From assembly GCF_001183865.1 (NCBI RefSeq), contig NZ_CP012020.1:3015045-3079044 (forward strand): a DNA stretch of 64,000 bases, written 5' to 3'. Source of the DNA: Methylophilus sp. TWE2 (GTDB lineage: Bacteria; Pseudomonadota; Gammaproteobacteria; Burkholderiales; Methylophilaceae). Made by a program: the position numbers and the translations under genes. Of this stretch, positions 28,260 to 37,774 are shown piece after piece (the stretch's first letter is position 1; each line of letters opens with the position of its first letter). A model generated the notes under the pieces. It worked only from the letters and a program-made list of their open reading frames with translations, was not told where the DNA came from and searched no databases.

Positions 28260-29975
28260 CTAGAAATTTTTTCTTAATTGGGCCCAGAGTTGGTACTCGG
28301 TATTACTCTCCGCGCCGTCAAGATCCCGTTTTTGCTGAGTGTAGGTTGTGGTTAAAATCCATTGTCCAGGGAACTGGATGTCTGAACCTACACCAACCAT
28401 GTTAGACCTGACATATGCGCTGCTACCAATAGGATCGTGGTTCAGTCTTCCACGGCCTGCATCATAAAAGGCAAATGGCGTCACAGATTGAATATAAGGC
28501 GTGACATCAGCACCAGTAGTCACAAACGTTCTACGCACATCGGTACCCACCATCCAGCCCTGGTCAGCCTGGCTTGGAATTTCAGAGAATTGGCGCCAGC
28601 GGTTGATCGCCCCAATCCCAAAGCGCTCTGCAATATCCAGATTATCTCCCGCCCCCTGATAATCAGCGCGCACAATCCAGTTCACGCCATTTTCAAATAT
28701 CTGTGTTCGACTGGAAGTCCAATTCCACTTGATAAAACTGCCTTGTGTATCAAGCAAGGATCTGTCATTTGCCTTGGCAACAGAATCTTTGAAATTCACG
28801 TTACCCTGCGTGACCAGAAAACTCCATTGATAGGCCACACTGCCAATTTCATTGATCCAGTCGCCTACCAGGCCCAATTCAAGGCTGGCGATATCGCGAC
28901 GATTATTCAACCCTGCCGAACCGATTTCATCATCAAGAATTTTGTAGTTAGTGGCCGCTTTGAATGCAATCCCTTTTTTGGTCTCACGCAACCACGGATG
29001 CTCTAAAGAACCATAGAAATAATGGGCATCACCAGAAGCATCAAACTGCTTGAAGTCACCACCGAGTTTGTAATCGACATAGCTATAGGCCAGGTTCATA
29101 ATCGTGCCTGCACTACCTACCGGCGTAAAATACAAGCTGCTGAGAGAACGCTGGCCTTCATCTCTTGATGTTTTGCCCACCACAGCCAGCTGATCGCCAC
29201 GTCCATTGAGATTATTAACCGCCAGGCCAAAACCTAAGGTTTCACGATTTGTAAAACGGTTACCATAATTATTGGCACTGACAAAACCACTGTATTTCGT
29301 TCTCGGTTCGACAGCTACCGCAACATCAGAACTACCCACAGCCTCACCCGGGTTAAGCTGCGAAGTCACCTGTATGCCCGGCAAGCCATTCATGACCATG
29401 AGGTTACGTACAAGATTGCGTTCATTAAGCACATCACCCTTGTTCAAGCCATATTCCGATAGCGATTGGAAATAAGCCTGGTCAAGCCCCTGACCCACTT
29501 CAGCTTTCACCTCACCCAAAGTACCTTCCAGGATGGAAAGCTCGACCACGGCCTCTGTCTCTGTCGTTTTCTGCAAATCCTGCGTTGGCAAGTAAACTTG
29601 TGTCAGCAAATAACCTCGTTGGCGGTAATAATTACGGACGGTGCCTACCGCTTCATTCAGTTCTCGCATGCCGATTTCATGACCGGTGAGGTATGCCACC
29701 TGTGCAGCCAACACTTCATCTGAAAATTGCTTGTTGCCTGAAAATTTGAATGCTTTCACCACGATTTTGAGGCTGGATTTCTTCTGCTTCCTCTCCGGTG
29801 CAGGGGTTTCTTCAGGCACCTGGATAATCGGGTTTGGTTCGGGTAAAGTGGGTCTAGGCAAGTTCTGCTGGATATTCTGAATTTCTGGCAAAGAAACCCC
29901 ACCCGCCAATACCTGAGAGGTGTAGCCCAACGCCAACAACTTTAGCAGGCCAAAGCGCTTTAATTTTCTATTCAA
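28260..29975 (-). CDS. Two-partner secretion transporter (TpsB, ShlB/FhaC/HecB family)
   Basis: This outer-membrane Omp85-type pore secretes the neighbouring exoprotein. I place the start at TTG 29975 (571 residues), because GGGAG lies seven bases before it and the protein then opens with a normal signal peptide (MNRKLKRFGLLKLLALGYTSQVLAG). A TTG four codons upstream has no such site. A Pro-rich linker leads to POTRA domains (FKFSGNKQFSDEVLAAQVA; YLTQVYLPTQDL) and a C-terminal barrel ending in F. Gap to the exoprotein gene is 243 bases. The upstream 120 bases are very A+T-rich. Confidence 0.93.
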   Translation of the reverse strand: MNRKLKRFGLLKLLALGYTSQVLAGGVSLPEIQNIQQNLPRPTLPEPNPIIQVPEETPAPERKQKKSSLKIVVKAFKFSGNKQFSDEVLAAQVAYLTGHEIGMRELNEAVGTVRNYYRQRGYLLTQVYLPTQDLQKTTETEAVVELSILEGTLGEVKAEVGQGLDQAYFQSLSEYGLNKGDVLNERNLVRNLMVMNGLPGIQVTSQLNPGEAVGSSDVAVAVEPRTKYSGFVSANNYGNRFTNRETLGFGLAVNNLNGRGDQLAVVGKTSRDEGQRSLSSLYFTPVGSAGTIMNLAYSYVDYKLGGDFKQFDASGDAHYFYGSLEHPWLRETKKGIAFKAATNYKILDDEIGSAGLNNRRDIASLELGLVGDWINEIGSVAYQWSFLVTQGNVNFKDSVAKANDRSLLDTQGSFIKWNWTSSRTQIFENGVNWIVRADYQGAGDNLDIAERFGIGAINRWRQFSEIPSQADQGWMVGTDVRRTFVTTGADVTPYIQSVTPFAFYDAGRGRLNHDPIGSSAYVRSNMVGVGSDIQFPGQWILTTTYTQQKRDLDGAESNTEYQLWAQLRKNF

Positions 29976-30108
29976 GATAACTCCCAAAACCTTTAAATCT
30001 ATAATCTATCAAATAGTATAACAAGACCGAAAATTACTTTAAAAAACAAGTAAATACTAACGTTTTTTTACAAAAAATTTGCTTGAATTGGTATAAATGT
30101 AACTTTTG

Positions 30109-32382
30109 CTAGTACTCAAGAGCATCCACATCGATGATCCATCTGATTTTTGCTTGCAGCGGATGTGCATTTGCCCATTCCACAGCCACCTTAAGTAGCT
30201 GCTGCAAGGCTCCCCGATGCGCAGACTGCAACATCACATAGCCCCGCTCCATACGATTAAGTCTGGCGATGCCGGGACGTACCGGATCATAAATCAGGGG
30301 CTGATCTACGATGTTTGCAGCATGCTCTGTCACATACTGCCGGGCGGCCTGGCTAAAATCGGTTAAGAACTGTTCAACCAAGCTGTAATCGGTTGCTTCC
30401 GCCTTCATCACCGCAATGTAAGTCGCCGGCGGAAATTGCATGGCCATGCGTTCTTGCAATAAATCATCCGCAAATGCAGCATAGTTTTGTTCACGCAAGG
30501 CCGCAAATAAAGCATGCTGCGGGAAAGCCGTTTGTATCAATACTTCGCCCGGTTTGTCTCCGCGTCCTGCGCGGCCAGCCACCTGCATCAGCTGTGCAAA
30601 CAGGCGCTCACTGGCACGGTAATCCGGACTATAAAGCGCGCTGTCGGTATCCAGCACACCCACCAAAGTTAAATTGGCAAAATCATGGCCTTTGGCCAGC
30701 ATTTGCGTCCCGATCAGGATATCCACTTTACCTGCATGCACGTCGGAGAGCAGCGCTGTTAATGCATCTTTGGCTTGTATGGTGTCCCTATCTACACGCG
30801 CCACACGCGCCTGCGGGAACAGTTGTTGTAAAGTTTCTTCAATACGCTGCGTTGCCTGGCCGACAGGGCGTAAATCAGGGTTACCACAACTGGGGCATTG
30901 CACCGGGATTGGCTGCTCATCGCCACAGTGATGGCAACGCAACACACGTTGTCGCAAATGCAAGACTGCTTTGGCAGAGCAACGCCTGCAATCGGCCACC
31001 CATTGGCAGGCTGAACAATGCAAGACCGGGGCATAACCGCGACGATTAATAAAAAGCAGGCTTTGTTCCCCGCGTTGCAAACGCAGTTCTATTGCTTGCT
31101 TTAACTGTGGTGTTAAACCAGCTTCGGGTGGACTATGCGTGGTATCAATACAAAAAATGCGTGGCAATTGTGCCTGTGCGGCGGCGCGCCTGTTTAAGGT
31201 AAGCAAACGATAGCTGGGTTTTCGGGCGGCACGTCCCGACTGTCCACGGTCCCCAATAGCGTTGTACCAACTCTCCAGCGAAGGGGTGGCACTGCCCAAC
31301 ACTACCGGGATATTAGCTTGCTTGGCACGTACCAGCGCCACATCGCGCGCGTGGTAACGCATGCCATCCTGCTGCTTGTAAGAAATATCATGCTCTTCAT
31401 CCAGAATCATCAGTTTCAGGTGTGGCATGGGTGTAAAGATACTCAGGCGCGTCCCTATCACGATACGTGCAGCACCGGACTGTGCGGCTTGCCAGTTTTG
31501 CAAGCGCTCACTTTCACTCAAATGACTATGTAAGGTCACCAGCGCAAACTGGCTTAGTCGGCTACGAAAACGGCTTTCCAGCTGTGGCGTGAGGTTGATC
31601 TCTGGCACCATGATCAACGCCTGCGCTTTCGGGTGAGCCAGAACCTTTTCTAACAAGCGGATATAGACCTCGGTTTTGCCCGAGCCAGTGACGCCAAACA
31701 ACAGCCAGGGCTGGAAACCATTTAAGTTGTCTAAAATCGCATTCACCGCATGTGACTGTTCGTCATTGAGCGTCGGTGCCAAATCAGAGGCAGGCATTGA
31801 AGGGCGGGTGGCAATCACTTCGCGCCGGCTAACATAGCCCCCGTCAAGTAAACCTTGCATCGCTTTACGCCAGCCAGCAGAAACCTCTCCAAGCATTGCT
31901 TCACTGCATTCACTATGCTGCTGTAACTGGGCAATCAGCCGGCTCAAGACCTGCTGTCTTTTGCCAACAAAATCGACAGGAATGGGTTGTGCCAATTGAT
32001 ACACCCACATTTTGCGCGAGACGGCGGGTTTAATCTGACGTAAACGTAGCGGCAGGCTGGCCAATACGGTCTGGCCAAAAGGATAGTGATAATAATCAGC
32101 GCAGAATCGCAGTAATTTCAGGGTCGCTGTATCAAACGGCACATCGTCAAATACCTGCAACACCGCTTTAAGTTTGTGTTCTGGCACATCGCTCTCAGTC
32201 GCCAGCGCCATGACAATCCCTACCAATTGCCTCCCGGCAAAAGGGACGACGACGCGGTTGCCTTCCCGGACTTGGAGGCCAGGGTTCACATAATCAAACC
32301 AACGGTCCAGCGGCACGTCCAACACCACGCGCACAATGCTGGCTGTGGAATCGGCTGCAGGGAGTGAAACATCAGGACACAT
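30109..32382 (-). CDS. priA: Primosomal protein N' (replication restart helicase PriA)
   Basis: This 757-residue superfamily 2 helicase reloads the replisome at stalled forks. It has the N-terminal 3' DNA-binding domain (VVLDVPLDRWFDY), Walker A in GVTGSGKTEVYI, the DEEH box (LDEEHDISYKQQ), and a zinc-binding insertion of eight cysteines (CSACQWVADCRRC, CHHCGDEQ, CPSCGNP). The helicase C-terminal blocks IGTQMLAKGHDF and GRAGRGDKPGEV follow. It diverges from argS with 59 bases between, where a long inverted repeat lies. Confidence 0.97.
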   Translation of the reverse strand: MCPDVSLPAADSTASIVRVVLDVPLDRWFDYVNPGLQVREGNRVVVPFAGRQLVGIVMALATESDVPEHKLKAVLQVFDDVPFDTATLKLLRFCADYYHYPFGQTVLASLPLRLRQIKPAVSRKMWVYQLAQPIPVDFVGKRQQVLSRLIAQLQQHSECSEAMLGEVSAGWRKAMQGLLDGGYVSRREVIATRPSMPASDLAPTLNDEQSHAVNAILDNLNGFQPWLLFGVTGSGKTEVYIRLLEKVLAHPKAQALIMVPEINLTPQLESRFRSRLSQFALVTLHSHLSESERLQNWQAAQSGAARIVIGTRLSIFTPMPHLKLMILDEEHDISYKQQDGMRYHARDVALVRAKQANIPVVLGSATPSLESWYNAIGDRGQSGRAARKPSYRLLTLNRRAAAQAQLPRIFCIDTTHSPPEAGLTPQLKQAIELRLQRGEQSLLFINRRGYAPVLHCSACQWVADCRRCSAKAVLHLRQRVLRCHHCGDEQPIPVQCPSCGNPDLRPVGQATQRIEETLQQLFPQARVARVDRDTIQAKDALTALLSDVHAGKVDILIGTQMLAKGHDFANLTLVGVLDTDSALYSPDYRASERLFAQLMQVAGRAGRGDKPGEVLIQTAFPQHALFAALREQNYAAFADDLLQERMAMQFPPATYIAVMKAEATDYSLVEQFLTDFSQAARQYVTEHAANIVDQPLIYDPVRPGIARLNRMERGYVMLQSAHRGALQQLLKVAVEWANAHPLQAKIRWIIDVDALEY

Positions 32383-32401
32383 GGGTGAAAATGCTTTATT
32401 G

Positions 32402-32441
32402 GGTTAAAATGGCGGTTTGACTAATCATTGCCATTTTAACC
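32402..32441. promoter_or_regulatory. 12-bp inverted repeat between divergent priA and argS
   Basis: GGTTAAAATGGC (32402-32413) and GCCATTTTAACC (32430-32441) are perfectly complementary, 16 bases apart. Each arm contains TTAAAAT, which resembles a -10 box facing outwards in mirror image. The right arm ends on the base before the argS TTG start. It could be an operator for a dimeric regulator, overlapping divergent promoters, or an argS leader hairpin. Confidence 0.55.
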
Positions 32442-34100
32442 TTGAAACAAACGATCACAGAATTGATTCTGCAGGCGGTCAAACCGCTGATAGAAGATAC
32501 CTCCAGCCTGAATATCATCCTTGAACGGCCAAAATCTGCCGACCACGGTGACTTTGCGACCAATATCGCCATGCAGCTGGCCAAACCGTTAAAACAGAAT
32601 CCGCGTGCCATTGCGCAAAGCATTATTGATGGCCTGCCCGCGAATAATGTGATCAGCAAGGTAGAAATTGCTGGCGCTGGCTTTATTAATTTCTTTCTCT
32701 CTTCTGAGAGCAAACAAGGCATTGTCAAAAGTATTTTTGCGGCTGGTGAAGCCTTTGGTCGTAATACCTCCGGCCAGCAGGAAAAAGTGCAGGTGGAATT
32801 TGTTTCCGCCAACCCGACTGGGCCTCTGCACGTCGGCCACGGCCGTGGCGCCGCTGTCGGTGATTGCCTGTGCCGCCTGTTGGATGCCAATGGCTGGGAC
32901 GTCACGCGCGAGTTTTACTACAACGATGCTGGTGCGCAGATTGATAACCTGACTAAATCAGTGCTGGCCCGCGCGCAAGGCATTTCACCTGATGATGCGG
33001 CTTTCCCTGAAGACGGCTATCGTGGCGAATATATTGTCGATATCGCCAAAGCTTACCTGGCGAAGGAAACCGTCACTGCAGATGATATGGCCGTGACCGC
33101 GAGCGGCGATATCCATGATGCCGAATCCATCCGCAAGTTTGCCGTGGCTTATTTACGCCATGAGCAAGATCTTGACTTGCAAGCTTTCCAGATTAAATTT
33201 GATGTGTTTTCGCTGGAAAGCGCGCTCTATAGTGAAGGCAAAGTTGAAAATACGGTCCAGGCACTGATCGCCAGTGGCCATACTTATGAGCAGGATGATG
33301 CATTGTGGTTACGCACCACGGACTTTGCGGATGACAAAGACCGCGTCATGCGCAAGAAAGAGGGCGGTTACACTTATTTTGTCCCGGATGTGGCTTACCA
33401 CCGTGAAAAATGGAATCGTGGTTTCAAACGTGTGATTAACGAGCAGGGGGCAGACCACCACAGCACGATCACGCGTGTACGTGCTGGCTTGCAAGCACTG
33501 GATGTTGGCATTCCAAAAGGTTGGCCGGAATATGTACTGCACCAGATGGTCACCGTGATGCGCGGCGGCGAAGAGGTCAAACTCTCAAAACGTGCCGGTA
33601 GCTATGTCACATTGCGCGACCTGATCGAAGAAGTAGGCTGTGATGCCACGCGTTACTTCCTGGCAGCCCGTAGCCCGGACTCGCAACTGGTGTTTGATAT
33701 TGACCTGGCACGTGCACAAACCAACGATAACCCGGTCTACTACATCCAGTATGCTCACGCACGTATTTGCAGCGTACTCAATCAATGGGGGGGTGACAGC
33801 ACAAGCCTGGCTGAAGCTGAATTGTCTCCGTTGCAAAGTGCCGCAGAAACTGCATTGATGCAAACCTTGAGCCAGTACCCGGAAGTCGTCTCTACCGCCT
33901 GCCAGGCACTCGCGCCGCATATGATTGCCAACTATCTCAAGGAGCTAGCCAGTGCCTTGCATAGTTATTACAATGACACCAAATTTTTGGTAGATGAATC
34001 ACAAATCAAATTGGCACGCTTGGCGCTGATCACGGCAACCCGTACTGTGCTGCGCAATGGCCTGGCTTTACTAGGCGTCAGCGCTCCAGAAAAAATGTAA
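32442..34100 (+). CDS. argS: Arginyl-tRNA synthetase
   Basis: This 552-residue class I synthetase charges tRNA(Arg). The HIGH motif is HVGHGRG in [17 protein letters not shown], the KMSKS-region reads [13 protein letters not shown], and the N-terminal Add-1 domain and C-terminal DALR anticodon domain (ending [14 protein letters not shown]) are present. The only in-frame start that keeps the N-terminus is TTG 32442, with an in-frame TGA just upstream and no Shine-Dalgarno sequence in front. Efficiency of initiation may therefore be limited. A SPOR protein gene follows after 40 bases. Confidence 0.96.
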   Translation: MKQTITELILQAVKPLIEDTSSLNIILERPKSADHGDFATNIAMQLAKPLKQNPRAIAQSIIDGLPANNVISKVEIAGAGFINFFLSSESKQGIVKSIFAAGEAFGRNTSGQQEKVQVEFVSANPTGPLHVGHGRGAAVGDCLCRLLDANGWDVTREFYYNDAGAQIDNLTKSVLARAQGISPDDAAFPEDGYRGEYIVDIAKAYLAKETVTADDMAVTASGDIHDAESIRKFAVAYLRHEQDLDLQAFQIKFDVFSLESALYSEGKVENTVQALIASGHTYEQDDALWLRTTDFADDKDRVMRKKEGGYTYFVPDVAYHREKWNRGFKRVINEQGADHHSTITRVRAGLQALDVGIPKGWPEYVLHQMVTVMRGGEEVKLSKRAGSYVTLRDLIEEVGCDATRYFLAARSPDSQLVFDIDLARAQTNDNPVYYIQYAHARICSVLNQWGGDSTSLAEAELSPLQSAAETALMQTLSQYPEVVSTACQALAPHMIANYLKELASALHSYYNDTKFLVDESQIKLARLALITATRTVLRNGLALLGVSAPEKM

Positions 34101-34140
34101 GCCTTTTAATGACTGCCTGAACTGATTGGTAAATTAATAC

Positions 34141-34731
34141 ATGAGCCGCGATTACAAACCCTCACAAGCCAAAGCGAAAACAAAAAGCAGCGGCAGCACT
34201 TTTTTTAATGGGCTACTGGTCGGCCTGTTTCTGGGCGTCGCCATGACAGTCGCGCTCATTATCTACATCAAGGGCGACCACAGTCCTTTCTCCAGTGCGT
34301 TTAAAAAAGACGAAGGCTCACAGGAAATCCCCATTAAAAGCACCGTGACTGAAGAAGAGGTCAAGCCAGGAAATGCCGCCATTGAAGACCCGAACAAGTT
34401 TGATTTTTACACCATATTGCCGGATACCGAGAGCAAAATCAGTGAAGAACAGGTGAAAAAGAACCCGACCATCAAGCAGGAGAGCTACTTTATTCAGGTC
34501 GGTGCTTTTGCCAAGGAAGATGACGCCAATAACCTCAAAACCAGGTTGGCTCTAGTTGGTTTTGAGGCCTTTGTACAGACTGCAGAAATCCCTAACAAGG
34601 GCACCATGCACCGCGTACGGATTGGCCCTTTGAATGATCTGGCTAAAATCAGCAAAATCAGCCACGATCTGGAAACCAATGGCTTCCAGGCCAATCTGAT
34701 CAAGGTCAATATCGAATCATCAGCGCACTAA
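34141..34731 (+). CDS. SPOR-domain membrane protein (FtsN-like)
   Basis: This 196-residue protein has a basic cytoplasmic N-terminus, one membrane segment (about 22-44, GLLVGLFLGVAMTVALIIYI), an acidic periplasmic linker and a C-terminal SPOR domain (YFIQVGAFAKEDDANNLKTR, HRVRIGPLNDLAKI). SPOR domains bind denuded peptidoglycan at the division septum. The argS-SPOR gene order is common in betaproteobacteria. It may be the FtsN-type division protein, but sequence length and linker alone do not prove it. Confidence 0.9.
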   Translation: MSRDYKPSQAKAKTKSSGSTFFNGLLVGLFLGVAMTVALIIYIKGDHSPFSSAFKKDEGSQEIPIKSTVTEEEVKPGNAAIEDPNKFDFYTILPDTESKISEEQVKKNPTIKQESYFIQVGAFAKEDDANNLKTRLALVGFEAFVQTAEIPNKGTMHRVRIGPLNDLAKISKISHDLETNGFQANLIKVNIESSAH

Positions 34732-34740
34732 GGGGTGCTT

Positions 34741-34865
34741 CTATAAACTCAAATTGCTAAGCCAGACAAGGCGAGAGTAAAAAATTTGGACGCCACATAT
34801 AGTTGATATGTCAGGAGAAATTTTTTATGAGCAATGCAGTATCGCGACGGAATTTGAATTTATAG
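34741..34865 (-). repeat. Hairpin repeat element, copy 2 (about 125 bp)
   Basis: CTATAAACTCAAATT (34741-34755) and AATTTGAATTTATAG (34851-34865) are complementary apart from one position. Inside, TAAAAAATTT faces AAATTTTTTA. Read on the minus strand the core lines up with the element at 7810-7932 (CCGTCGCGATACTGCATTGC versus CCGTCACGATGCTTCGTTGC, then A6, GCGTCC, T6, CGCCTTG). The outer stems of the two copies are unrelated in sequence. It begins nine bases behind the SPOR gene stop. Confidence 0.75.
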
Positions 34866-34943
34866 TAGTGCCCTAAGGCTGTCATCGTATCGACGGCCAT
34901 CACGTTAAATCACTACTTTCCACAAAACTAGGAAACTGACTTT

Positions 34944-35588
34944 ATGAAAAATATGTTGTTGAGTTTGATGCTGTGGGCTGGTTTCACCGCGAGTACAGCC
35001 TGGGCAGACCCGCAAATGGGAGAACAGTTTGACCAGGTTGCGCAACAAATTTCCACTGACCAACCGGCCAAAATCGAGGTCATGGAATTGTTCTGGTATG
35101 GTTGTCCGCATTGCTACCACATGGAACAGCCATTACAAGCCTGGGTAAAGAAGCAACCGGCCGATGTGTACTTTAAACGCATGCCAGCCTTACCAAACGC
35201 AAGCTGGGCGCCAATGGCAAAAGCTTATTTTGCCATGCAGGAATTAGGGGTACTGGATAAATTGCATAGCCAGTTATTTGATGCGATTCACAAAGCTAAA
35301 TCGCTGAATCCGGCCGATGAAGCGGCAGCGATTGACTGGGTGACCAAACAAGGCGGCCTGGATAAAATCAAGGTCGAAAAAGCGTTCAAATCATTCGCCA
35401 CCAATATGCAAATGAACAAAGCGATGCAAGTGTTCCGCTCCTCAGGTGCTACTGGTGTGCCCGCTCTGATTATTGATGGAAAATACATCACCGGTAGCTC
35501 TATGGCCGGTGGTAACGAAGCGGCATTGCAAACAGCAGATTTCATTATCCAGAACGTGCGCAAAGACAAAGCGGCCGGTAAAAAGTAA
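34944..35588 (+). CDS. dsbA: Thiol:disulfide interchange protein DsbA
   Basis: This 214-residue periplasmic oxidase introduces disulfide bonds into exported proteins. A signal peptide ends at STAWA (residue 21). The thioredoxin-fold active site is CPHC at 54-57 (FWYGCPHCYHME) and the cis-Pro loop is GVPALIIDGKY. The CPHC dipeptide is typical of DsbA. Likely clients in this window are the cytochrome c'' Cys pair and the two-Cys exoprotein end, by inference. A strong terminator follows. Confidence 0.95.
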   Translation: MKNMLLSLMLWAGFTASTAWADPQMGEQFDQVAQQISTDQPAKIEVMELFWYGCPHCYHMEQPLQAWVKKQPADVYFKRMPALPNASWAPMAKAYFAMQELGVLDKLHSQLFDAIHKAKSLNPADEAAAIDWVTKQGGLDKIKVEKAFKSFATNMQMNKAMQVFRSSGATGVPALIIDGKYITGSSMAGGNEAALQTADFIIQNVRKDKAAGKK

Positions 35589-35601
35589 ACGCTGCACTAC
35601 A

Positions 35602-35634
35602 GAAAAAGCCCTGCTCTTGCAGGGCTTTTTTTAT
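35602..35634. terminator. Bidirectional terminator between dsbA and the channel gene
   Basis: AAAAAGCCCTGC and GCAGGGCTTTTT form a perfect 12-bp stem with loop TCTT, extended by A and T runs. It serves convergent dsbA and the channel gene, whose stop codon (complement at 35631-35633) lies in the T run. Confidence 0.9.
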
Positions 35635-37322
35635 TGCTTGAGCCAGCGGCCTATCCAGGTCTCGGGCATTTCGGTACCAGTGACCAAATAATGCATGGTT
35701 TTCACATCATGCATGATAAAGCGCTGGATAGACTTTGCTTGGTCTAAGCCGCAACACAGGATGCGGTCACCAATTTGCAATGGCGTAGACAACTCCGGTA
35801 ACAGCATCTCCTGATTGCCCCGGACCAGCATCAATGGGACGACAGGCATTTCTCGGCGCTGCTGTCCGGCCGGACTCATCATCAAATGCTTGAGTGCGGG
35901 CTGCAAGCCTTGCTCCATCATCGCGCACACTGCAATCGCCATCTCATCTGCGATGGCGATATCCCAGGTATCCGGCACCTGTTCGCCCAGCTTGGACACC
36001 AGCTGTGCAATGACTGCGTTAGCCCATTGGTTACCTTTATGTCTGGCGATGGTTAGAAATTCCGCCAGCATCGGCGAAACCATATACGCCAGACAAGTAT
36101 GGGCAATGACATCACTGGGCTGCATCGTAATATCCGCATTAAAGTGCTGGAACAACGGATCATTGTGCCGTTTGTTTTTGCGGATAATGACAAAAAGATC
36201 CGGATTCAATTCCAGCGCAGTCATGACAATAGACAGGTTATTAATGTCATTATCGGTGCCAGCCACAATCCCGACCGCATGCTCTACACCGGCTTGTTGC
36301 AACACATGGGCTTCCACTCCGCTGCCGATAATACAATCATCACATTGTGTGCCTTTAGGATCAGCCTCAATGATGGTCACTTGCATATTTTCATTCTGCA
36401 GGCTGCTGACGACGGATTTGCCAAAACGGCCATAACCGCAGGCAATCCAATGCCCTTGTGGAATCGCGGCAGGTGTGGCAATGGCATCACCCGGCGCTCT
36501 GGTTAGCCATTCGTGCAACAAATAAGTCCCCAGCGCATTGAGTCGCATGGCCAGGTGTTCGCCAAAAATATGGTAAGGATTGATGATGCGGTTGGTTCCA
36601 AACGAGGCCATATTGGCAGCGACAACATCGTCCTGCACACGCGCCAATACTGGTAAATCCGGCTTGATCAGTTTCACAGCCACTGAAATGGCTAAATTCG
36701 CATGATCATCATCTGTCAGGGCTGCCACGCCACGGCACATCGGGTTTTTGATGCCGGCAAACAGCAACACTTCTGAGAGTTTGGCATCCGCACACAAGTG
36801 CGGGATATTAAACTGATAATCCGTCATTTCCAGTTCATTAATACGTTCTGGCGCAATCTCAAGCACCACGACACGCAACTCGTTCCTATCCAGAGCCCGC
36901 ACCAGTTCGCCGCCCGTTTCACCATACCCGCAAATCAGGTAAAACGGCTCCATCAGGTTACGCACATCACGCTGAAAGATCGCTGTTTTCAGGGCTTGCT
37001 TTAAAGCTGACTCCTGAAATAGCGCAATAATGGCTCCGATGGCATAAAACCAGGAAATCACGGTCATGTAGATGGAGAATGTCATCCACATCCGCTGATG
37101 GATGGTAAACGGGTAGGGCACCTCACCAAAGCCAATGGTGGTGGCGGTATAACTCAGGATATAAAAGCCATCAAAGAAACTCAAATGGTAGGGGTGGCCC
37201 CGATCATCCACGCCCGGGATCAACACAAAACCGATCAGTGCAATCGCATAGCTGATGATGACCATCAACAGCGGCGCGCGCATACGCCGCAGAATCAGAA
37301 AGATAATCTGGTTGAGACTCAT
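35631..37322 (-). CDS. Potassium-channel-like protein with two TrkA-N (RCK) domains
   Basis: This 563-residue membrane protein has an N-terminal two-helix channel unit: a helix near 15-36, a pore loop with selectivity-filter-like TTIGFGE (61-67), and a helix near 78-101. Two cytoplasmic nucleotide-binding TrkA-N modules follow, LICGYGETGGELVRAL and WIACGYGRFGKSVVSS, each continuing with a DD/DN acidic segment, and a TrkA-C-like tail. The filter reads GFG in place of the classical GYG, which occurs in some bacterial K+ channels but makes ion choice less sure. It is co-transcribed behind the DUF6394 gene. Confidence 0.88.
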   Translation of the reverse strand: MSLNQIIFLILRRMRAPLLMVIISYAIALIGFVLIPGVDDRGHPYHLSFFDGFYILSYTATTIGFGEVPYPFTIHQRMWMTFSIYMTVISWFYAIGAIIALFQESALKQALKTAIFQRDVRNLMEPFYLICGYGETGGELVRALDRNELRVVVLEIAPERINELEMTDYQFNIPHLCADAKLSEVLLFAGIKNPMCRGVAALTDDDHANLAISVAVKLIKPDLPVLARVQDDVVAANMASFGTNRIINPYHIFGEHLAMRLNALGTYLLHEWLTRAPGDAIATPAAIPQGHWIACGYGRFGKSVVSSLQNENMQVTIIEADPKGTQCDDCIIGSGVEAHVLQQAGVEHAVGIVAGTDNDINNLSIVMTALELNPDLFVIIRKNKRHNDPLFQHFNADITMQPSDVIAHTCLAYMVSPMLAEFLTIARHKGNQWANAVIAQLVSKLGEQVPDTWDIAIADEMAIAVCAMMEQGLQPALKHLMMSPAGQQRREMPVVPLMLVRGNQEMLLPELSTPLQIGDRILCCGLDQAKSIQRFIMHDVKTMHYLVTGTEMPETWIGRWLKQ

Positions 37323-37343
37323 GAGTGCCGGTCTCGACCTACC

Positions 37344-37718
37344 TTAACGACGTAAGGTTACAGTTTCGTAAATCAGGATAATGACCGAGGTGATATTGGC
37401 CAGAAAAGCCCCGCCAGACAGGGAAACGACCCCTACGATCACTTCAGGATTTGTGCCTTTGCTGCCCGCCACTACCCAGATGATTGCGGCAGCAATCAAC
37501 TGTAAATCTGCCACCAGGCTGGTCGCGAGGTGAATAGCGCCGATTTGCGTACGGTCACCAAACTTCAGCACCGTAGCGATCAGGTTCACCACAATGGCAA
37601 TATATAACTCATAGTGCAAATGGTGTTGCGGATTATCAATTTCACCGACAAAAAAACCGAAGTTAAGCGTCATGGCCAAAATAATAAAAAAGCCAAAGAT
37701 CACCTTTTCCAGATTCAT
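37344..37718 (-). CDS. DUF6394-like integral membrane protein
   Basis: This 124-residue protein has four hydrophobic stretches (about 6-24, 38-53, 67-83, 92-118) and conserved-looking YELYIAIVVNLIATVLKFGD and ATSLVADLQLIAAAIIWV blocks. I recognise it as DUF6394-like, a family with no assigned function. It ends 21 bases before the start of the channel gene, so the two are very likely one operon. An accessory role in the channel complex is inference from position only. Confidence 0.8.
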   Translation of the reverse strand: MNLEKVIFGFFIILAMTLNFGFFVGEIDNPQHHLHYELYIAIVVNLIATVLKFGDRTQIGAIHLATSLVADLQLIAAAIIWVVAGSKGTNPEVIVGVVSLSGGAFLANITSVIILIYETVTLRR

Positions 37719-37774
37719 TAGGTTTCCCCCTATGTTGGTTTTATGGCATTCTACCCGATTAAAAATCGTTTACC

